Shown one piece after another: positions 40,032 to 44,653 of a DNA stretch of 44,653 bases; position 1 is the stretch's first letter; each line of letters opens with the position of its first letter. The stretch lies in assembly GCA_030149245.1 (NCBI GenBank), contig JASBRX010000027.1:1-44653 (forward strand). The letters are read 5' to 3'. The notes beneath the pieces are model-generated. The model saw only the letters and a program-made list of their open reading frames with translations. It was not told the origin of the DNA and did no database searches. The stretch is from Sphingomonas bacterium. GTDB lineage: Bacteria > Pseudomonadota > Alphaproteobacteria > Sphingomonadales > Sphingomonadaceae. The translations under genes and the position numbers were made by a program.

Positions 40032-41504
40032 TCACGACACCACCTGTGTCTGTTCCTGCCCCTGCACCGGCCCGTCGGGCATCAGCACGAAGCTGTCCTT
40101 GGTCCCGCCGCCTTGGCTGGAATTGACGACCAGCGACCCTTCCGTGAGCGCGACGCGGGTCAGGCCGCCGGGGACGACGCGGACGCCATCCGATCCGCTG
40201 AGGACGAACGGGCGGAAATCGACATGCCGCGGCGCGAGGCCGGTTTCGGTGACGGTCGGCACGGTCGACAGCGCCAGTGTCGGCTGAGCGATATAGCGAT
40301 GCGGTTCGGCGATCAGCGCGGCGCGGAACGCCTCGATCTCCGCCTTGGTCGCGGTCGGGCCGACCAGCATGCCATAGCCGCCGGAGCCATCGACCAGCTT
40401 GACCACCAGATCCTTGAGATTGTCGAGCGTGTATTTCAGCGCATCGGGCTCGCGGCAGCGCCAGGTTTCGACATTGGGAAGCTTCGCGTCGCCGCCGGCG
40501 TAGAATTTCACGATTTCCGGCATGTAGCTGTAGATCGCCTTGTCATCGGCGATGCCATTGCCCGGGGCGTTGATCAGCGTGACATTGCCGGCGCGGTAGG
40601 CGGCCATGATGCCGGGAACGCCGAGCATCGAATCCGGGCGGAAGACGAGCGGGTCGAGGAAATCATCGTCGATGCGGCGATAGATGACATCGACGCGGAC
40701 GCGCCCGGCGATGGTCTGCATATAGACGATATCGTCATCGACCAGCAGGTCCGCGGCCTCGACCAGCTCCACCCCCATCGTGTCGGCGAGGAAGCTGTGT
40801 TCGTAATAGGCCGAGTTGAAATGGCCCGGCGTCAGCACGACCGACACCGGGTTGGCGCCGCTGCGTTCCGGCGCCACCGATCGCATCGTTTCGCGCAGCA
40901 TGTCGCTGTAGCTGTCGACCGCAGCGACGCGGAAGCTGCGGAACAATTCGGGGCAGAGGCGGATCATCGCCTCACGATTTTCGAGCATGTAGGACACGCC
41001 CGACGGGGTGCGGGCATTATCCTCAAGCACGAAAAATTCATCCGGGCCGGTGCGGACCAGATCGATGCCACAGATATGCGCCCAGACATCGTGCGGCGGG
41101 CGGATGCCGACCACTTCGGGGCGGAATTGCGGGTTGAGCAGGACCAGCTCGGGGGGCAGCACCCCTTCCTTGAGGATGCGGCGCTCGCCGTAAATGTCCC
41201 GGAGGAAGGCGTTGATCGCCTCGACCCGTTGCACCAGCCCTTCGGACAGTCGCTGCCATTCGTCATGCATGAAGATGCGCGGCACGATGTCGAACGGGAT
41301 GATGCGTTCGCTGGCATCGGTGTCGCCATAAACGGCGAAGGTGATGCCGAGCTGGCGGAAGGTCGCTTCGGCCGATTGCTGGCGGCGGTGGAGTTCGGCG
41401 TGCGGGGTTTCAGCCATCCAGCGCGCGAGTTCGTTGAATTGCGGTCGCGGCTTTGCCGGCCCGCCATGACCCCAGATCTCGTCGAACGCGCGGCTTTCCC
41501 CCAT
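40032..41504 (-). CDS. Circularly permuted ATP-grasp protein (COG2308 type)
   Basis: 490-residue predicted amidoligase. Typical blocks: IIPFDIVPRIFMHDEWQRLSEGL (quoted in full name of family region), AINAFLRDIYGERRIL, FFVLEDNARTPSGVSYMLEN, VLTPGHFNSAYYEHSFLA, DVIYRRIDDDFLDPL, NAPGNGIADDKAIYSYMPEI and the ATP-grasp lysine/glycine loop VVKLVDGSGGYGMLVGP, with APRHVDFRPFVL near the end. Such enzymes join a carboxylate to an amine through an acyl phosphate. First gene of the trio. The ATG at 41504 is supported by GGAGG 5 bp upstream; a longer reading has no family similarity. Confidence 0.92.
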   Translation of the reverse strand: MGESRAFDEIWGHGGPAKPRPQFNELARWMAETPHAELHRRQQSAEATFRQLGITFAVYGDTDASERIIPFDIVPRIFMHDEWQRLSEGLVQRVEAINAFLRDIYGERRILKEGVLPPELVLLNPQFRPEVVGIRPPHDVWAHICGIDLVRTGPDEFFVLEDNARTPSGVSYMLENREAMIRLCPELFRSFRVAAVDSYSDMLRETMRSVAPERSGANPVSVVLTPGHFNSAYYEHSFLADTMGVELVEAADLLVDDDIVYMQTIAGRVRVDVIYRRIDDDFLDPLVFRPDSMLGVPGIMAAYRAGNVTLINAPGNGIADDKAIYSYMPEIVKFYAGGDAKLPNVETWRCREPDALKYTLDNLKDLVVKLVDGSGGYGMLVGPTATKAEIEAFRAALIAEPHRYIAQPTLALSTVPTVTETGLAPRHVDFRPFVLSGSDGVRVVPGGLTRVALTEGSLVVNSSQGGGTKDSFVLMPDGPVQGQEQTQVVS

Positions 41505-41893
41505 CAGGCCTCCAAAGTCCCGAACTCCTTCACGGTTCCATGCTGCAATGCTTTGTTGCGTTGCACAAGGGGGTGTGGGGGTGTCGGACGAAGCGGACAA
41601 TAATGCGCGGGATTTCGGCTCAGGCGACCGGGAGTGGCCGGGTTAACGACTGGGAGGCGACTGCAACGCGACAGTGGGACGACGGCTGCACGACTGTGGC
41701 ACGACCGGAGTGTCCGGCAGGGCAGCGTGCTGGAGGAACGGGGCTGCGACACGGGTGGAGCAGATCACGAAATTTCCAACTTGTATCCAACAAAATGGGT
41801 CGGCAGGCCGGAGCGCTACAGCAAGCTTTCACCGTCTTTTTACGGACATCAGCACAGGTCATTATACGCCGGCCCAACCCTGGAGATGACGTC
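41505..41893. other. 389 bp intergenic region, divergent
   Basis: Lies between the ATP-grasp gene (leftward) and a small secreted protein (rightward). The left part is G-rich without recognisable signals. Open frames crossing it show non-coding base composition. Only the predicted promoter at 41839-41867 stands out. Confidence 0.5.
41839..41867 (+). promoter_or_regulatory. Predicted promoter of small secreted protein
   Basis: TTTACG (41839-41844), 17 bp spacer, TTATAC (41862-41867). Transcription would start near 41874, 20 bp before the GTG start. Confidence 0.35.
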
Positions 41894-42256
41894 GTGACCA
41901 TATTGAGCGGTTTGTTGCTGATGATGCCAGTCGCCGCCCAAGCGGACGCGCAAGCGGTGACGGTCGATGCGGTGCGACGCCAGCCCCAGGCTGTTCAAGG
42001 CCAGTTGCTGCGGATTTGCGGTGAGGTTTCACCGGACGGCAGCGTGATACGCTCGGATACGATCTATCCGATCCATGGGCGCGTCGGCGTCAAGCTGCGC
42101 GGCTATTCCGGAAGGGGGCGCGATCAGTGCGTTACGGGTCGCTTGCTGCGCGTGGACGGTCGCGCAACCGCGGAGACGCAAACCATTCTGGTAACCGATG
42201 CGGCAGTTCATCCAGACTATGTGCTTGTTGCTGGCGAGACTCAGTCCGCCGACTGA
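41894..42256 (+). CDS. Small secreted hypothetical protein
   Basis: 120 residues from GTG 41894, with GGAGATGAC upstream. Signal peptide (VTILSGLLLMMPVAAQADAQ), then a beta-rich domain of about 100 residues: VDAVRRQPQAVQGQLLRICG, IHGRVGVKLRGYSGRGRDQC, VTGRLLRVDGRA, then a strand QTILVTDAAVHPDYVL. Two Cys (RICG and DQCVTG) could form a disulfide. The layout (small OB-like barrel with 'QGQLLRICGEV' and 'GRLLRVDG') suggests a periplasmic binding or scaffold module, but I do not recognise the family. Followed by a GAA repeat tract. Confidence 0.6.
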   Translation: MTILSGLLLMMPVAAQADAQAVTVDAVRRQPQAVQGQLLRICGEVSPDGSVIRSDTIYPIHGRVGVKLRGYSGRGRDQCVTGRLLRVDGRATAETQTILVTDAAVHPDYVLVAGETQSAD

Positions 42257-42283
42257 CATGGGCCTCTGAAAGAAGAAGCAGCA

Positions 42284-42318
42284 GAAGAAGAAGAAGAAGA
42301 AGAAGAAGAAGAAGAAGA
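42284..42318 (+). repeat. GAA trinucleotide microsatellite
   Basis: 35 bp of uninterrupted GAA units (about 11.7 copies), preceded by an imperfect AGAAGAAGCAGCA. All-purine and A-rich, unlike the rest of this GC-rich window. It begins 27 bp after the stop of the small secreted protein. Confidence 0.95.
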
Positions 42319-42328
42319 CCCTCCCCAA

Positions 42329-42350
42329 CCCCTCCCGCAAGCGGGAGGGG
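42329..42350. repeat. Perfect CCCCTCCCGC palindrome
   Basis: 10 bp arms CCCCTCCCGC/GCGGGAGGGG around AA. It is similar in make-up to the other CCTCCC-type intergenic hairpins in the window and may end transcription from the upstream gene. Confidence 0.6.
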
Positions 42351-42410
42351 CTAAGAAGCTAGCGGGTGGGCGCGTTCATTCTCCCTCTGCGGCGCAGGGC
42401 GGGAATTAAA

Positions 42411-42434
42411 AAGGCCGGGGTTTCCCCCGGCCTT
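42411..42434 (-). terminator. Intrinsic terminator of redoxin/dsbD operon
   Basis: Perfect 10 bp stem AAGGCCGGGG/CCCCGGCCTT with a 4-nt loop. On the minus strand it is followed by a run of T (TTTTTAATT counting stem Ts), about 40 bp after the stop at 42475. Confidence 0.8.
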
Positions 42435-42474
42435 CTCTCCTTCCCTGCCCCCTATCACAGGGAAGGAAAGCCCA

Positions 42475-43080
42475 TCACTCGGCGTATTTGACCGAGCAGC
42501 CATAGGGCGTGGTCTGGGCGACCGAGACGGGCTTGCCGGCCTTGATCTCGCTCAGCGCGGCGAGGACGTGGTTGCGGGCGCTACCCATTTCCTCGACACG
42601 GGCGGCGGGCTTGTCGTCGATGCCGCCCTGGAAGCGCAGCACACCCGCGCCGTCGATGATGTACATGTGTGGGGTGGTCTTGGCGGCATAGCCCTTGCCG
42701 ACCACGCCCTTGGGATCGAGCAGGTAATGGGCTGGGGCCGCCTTCTTGTCGGCGACCCATTTCTGCGCCTCGGCACCCTGCATATAGCCCTGCTTGCCCG
42801 GTGCGCCTGAGTTGATCGTCAGCCACACCACGCCGCCGGCCTTGGCCGCGGCCTGAGTCTTTTGCATGTTGCCTTCATAATGGCGCTGCACGAACGGGCA
42901 GCCGGGGTTGTTCCACTCCAGCACCACGGTCTTGCCCTTGAAGTCGCTGAGCTGGACGGTCTTGCCGCTGGCGTCGGTCAGTTTGAAATTGGTCGCCTTT
43001 TGCCCGTTGGTCTGTTGGGCGGCGGCGGGGATTGCGAGGGCCGCGAGGGTCGCTGCGGCAAATGGGATCAGTCGGTGCAT
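42475..43080 (-). CDS. Periplasmic thioredoxin-fold redoxin
   Basis: 201 residues with a signal peptide (MHRLIPFAAATLAALAIPAAAQQ). Thioredoxin/AhpC-TSA fold: FKLTDASGKTVQLSDFKGKTVVLEW, the active-site region NNPGCPFVQRHYEGNM with one Cys (CPF instead of CxxC), and cis-Pro TTPHMYIID (quoted in part). A second Cys lies near the end (TTPYGCSVKY). The single N-terminal Cys favours a peroxiredoxin-like role over a disulfide oxidoreductase. It starts 24 bp after dsbD with AAGGAGATGAGCCG upstream, so the two are co-transcribed and DsbD is the likely source of electrons. Confidence 0.88.
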   Translation of the reverse strand: MHRLIPFAAATLAALAIPAAAQQTNGQKATNFKLTDASGKTVQLSDFKGKTVVLEWNNPGCPFVQRHYEGNMQKTQAAAKAGGVVWLTINSGAPGKQGYMQGAEAQKWVADKKAAPAHYLLDPKGVVGKGYAAKTTPHMYIIDGAGVLRFQGGIDDKPAARVEEMGSARNHVLAALSEIKAGKPVSVAQTTPYGCSVKYAE

Positions 43081-43104
43081 CGGCTCATCTCCTTGATCTG
43101 CGGT

Positions 43105-44653
43105 TCATTTGCCCCCGGTTAGCTCGGTCAACATGCCTTGGGTGAGAAGCTGCGGCAAGACCTGAGGTTCGCGCGCGCCCGCCGGGTACCAGAGGTAGAG
43201 CGGCACACCGGCGCGGTTGTGGCGTTCGATGAAGCGGCCGAGCGCAGGATCGCCATCGGTCCAGTCGCCGACGAGCATTGTGACGCCGCCCTTGGCGAAG
43301 GCGTCGCGGACGGCGTCGGTCTCGATTGCGGCCTTCTCATTGACCTTGCAGGTGACGCACCAGTCGGCGGTGAAATAGGCGAAGACGGGTTTGTTCTGGG
43401 CGCGAAGGTCGGCGAGCCTGGCTTCGCTGAAGGGTTGTGCGCCGGAGGCAGCGACTGCGGCAGCGGCGGGCTTTTCGATGCGATCGACCAGCCACATGCC
43501 GCCGAGCAGGATCGCGAGGCTCATCGCCCAGGCGATGCCGTTCCCCGCCCCGCGCGCCTGACGTCGCCCGAGCGCCCAGAGGACGATGCCAAGCGCGAGC
43601 GCGACGATCAGGCCGGTCGCCATGCCGTCGACCCCGGTGAGGCCGCCCAGCACCCAGGCAAGCGCGATCGCGGTCAGGAACATCGGGACCGAGAGGATCT
43701 TGCGGAAACTGTCCATCCACGCGCCCGGCTTGGGCAGCATGCGGCGCAGTGCGGGGACGAAGCCGAGCAGCAGGAACGGCAGCGCGAGGCCGAGGCCGAG
43801 GCCGAGGAAGATCAACAGCGCCACATACCAGGGCAGGACGAGCGCGGCGCCGAGTGCTGCGCCCATGAACGGGCCGGTGCAGGGCGTGGCGATGAACGCG
43901 GCGAGCGCGCCGGTCATGAAGGCGCCGCCACTGCCGCCGCTGGAGAGGCGACCGGCGAATTTGGGGGTGGCGAGCTCGAACAGCCCCGCGAGATTGAGCG
44001 CGATGCCGAGGACGAGGAGGAGCAGCAGCAGGATGACGCGCGGGTCGGTGAGCTGGAAGGCCCAGCCGACACTCGCCCCCGCCGCGCGCAGGGCGAGCAT
44101 CAGGCCGCCGAGCGCGAGGACGACGAGGACGACGCCGGCGGTGTAGGCGAGACCTTCCGCGCGGGCATGCGCTTCGCTGGTGCCGCTCTTGGCGAGGCTC
44201 AGCGCCTTGAGGCTAAGGATCGGGAAGACGCACGGCATGATGTTGAGGATCAACCCGCCGAGCAGCGCGCCACCGAGTGCGAGCAGGGCTGCGCTCCAGT
44301 CGATTGCGGCTGGCGCTGCGGGCGCGGCGGCGACGGTGCCGGGGACGGCGGTGAGCGCGAAGCCGTCGCGCTCGCCAGTGGCGAGGATGCCGTCGAGGCG
44401 TTCAGGGACTTTCGACCCGGCCTTGACCGACAGGATCAGCGTGTCGCCGTCGCGGGTGACGGTTTGGGGCGCGGAATAGGTGACGGCATCGGCGGTCTGG
44501 GCGAAGAAATAGGCGTCCTTCCACAAATCGACCGATGCGGGGAACGGGATCGCGATGCGCAGCGTGCCGTCGGTGACCTGGAATTTCGCCTGACTGCCGA
44601 GCGGCGTGGGGAGGAGGCGGCGCCACTGGTCGAACTGCGCGCGACGTTCGGGC
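43105..44653 (-). CDS. dsbD: Thiol:disulfide interchange protein DsbD, 5' end outside window
   Basis: Inner-membrane carrier moving electrons from cytoplasmic thioredoxin to periplasmic thiol proteins. The frame is open to the window edge (about 515 residues visible). The N-terminal periplasmic part is incomplete (FDQWRRLLPTPLGSQAKFQV, IAIPFPASVDLWKDAYFF). The membrane domain has the paired cysteines in NIMPCVFPILSLKAL and IATPCTGPFMGAAL and eight or so hydrophobic segments. The C-terminal thioredoxin domain carries YFTADWCVTCKVNEKAAIE (CxxC). Its start lies beyond 44653. The redoxin gene follows 24 bp downstream. Confidence 0.95.
   Translation of the reverse strand, partial: PERRAQFDQWRRLLPTPLGSQAKFQVTDGTLRIAIPFPASVDLWKDAYFFAQTADAVTYSAPQTVTRDGDTLILSVKAGSKVPERLDGILATGERDGFALTAVPGTVAAAPAAPAAIDWSAALLALGGALLGGLILNIMPCVFPILSLKALSLAKSGTSEAHARAEGLAYTAGVVLVVLALGGLMLALRAAGASVGWAFQLTDPRVILLLLLLVLGIALNLAGLFELATPKFAGRLSSGGSGGAFMTGALAAFIATPCTGPFMGAALGAALVLPWYVALLIFLGLGLGLALPFLLLGFVPALRRMLPKPGAWMDSFRKILSVPMFLTAIALAWVLGGLTGVDGMATGLIVALALGIVLWALGRRQARGAGNGIAWAMSLAILLGGMWLVDRIEKPAAAAVAASGAQPFSEARLADLRAQNKPVFAYFTADWCVTCKVNEKAAIETDAVRDAFAKGGVTMLVGDWTDGDPALGRFIERHNRAGVPLYLWYPAGAREPQVLPQLLTQGMLTELTGGK

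Noticed and set aside
42029..42340. Minus-strand ORF with a poly-Phe run
   Set aside because: The Phe run is just the GAA microsatellite read on the other strand; no ribosome site or homology.
1..44653. CRISPR arrays, insertion sequences, integrases or phage genes
   Set aside because: No spaced direct repeats, transposase motifs or phage-like genes were seen on either strand.

Overview
The window looks like a chromosomal segment of an alphaproteobacterium, most likely a Sphingomonas or close sphingomonad. Reasons: high G+C, the dnaK-dnaJ pair, a yajC-secD-secF-Mth938 operon, a TonB receptor with an N-terminal STN domain behind an ECF sigma/anti-sigma pair, a short flagellin with a CtrA-type box upstream, a Bpt-type leucyltransferase, and many GC-rich palindromic intergenic repeats. 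There are no phage genes, transposases or CRISPR arrays. All assignments come from reading the sequence; no database search was run.

Layout. 1-2.8 kb: dnaK (5' end outside the window) and dnaJ with REP-like hairpins between them. 2.9-5.2 kb: a TSUP permease and a small cupin flank a 1.1 kb gap that holds two palindromic repeats, a minus-strand terminator and an unexplained 750 bp stretch rich in C(UUCG)G hairpin motifs. 5.3-7.3 kb: two tandem glycine-zipper envelope proteins and a family 4 glycosyltransferase. 7.4-9.8 kb: a DUF3089 hydrolase and a TPR protein. 9.8-13.2 kb: the Sec accessory operon. 13.3-18.8 kb: tRNA-Pro, a large MASE1/CHASE/PAS hybrid kinase with its own HPt, a FixJ-like regulator, an RNase H-fold-like protein, and tRNA-Thr.

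18.9-28.2 kb, all on the minus strand, is the most interesting part. A FecI/FecR pair precedes a TonB receptor, an esterase and a pectinesterase (a pectin-uptake type locus). Directly upstream is a lasso-peptide-like RiPP operon: a 56-residue precursor, an asparagine-synthetase-like cyclase and a stand-alone PqqD-like leader-binding protein, with no B2 leader peptidase in view. 28.4-30.8 kb: a FucP-type sugar transporter under a LacI-type palindrome, and two unknown small proteins. 31-34 kb: flagellin and a chemoreceptor, divergent around a CtrA-like box.

34-41.5 kb: a YtcJ-like amidohydrolase, threonine ammonia-lyase, Bpt, and the conserved trio of circularly permuted ATP-grasp, alpha-E and transglutaminase-like proteins, with a palindromic repeat inserted inside the operon. 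41.5-44.7 kb: a small secreted protein, a GAA microsatellite, a thioredoxin-fold protein and DsbD (5' end outside the window).
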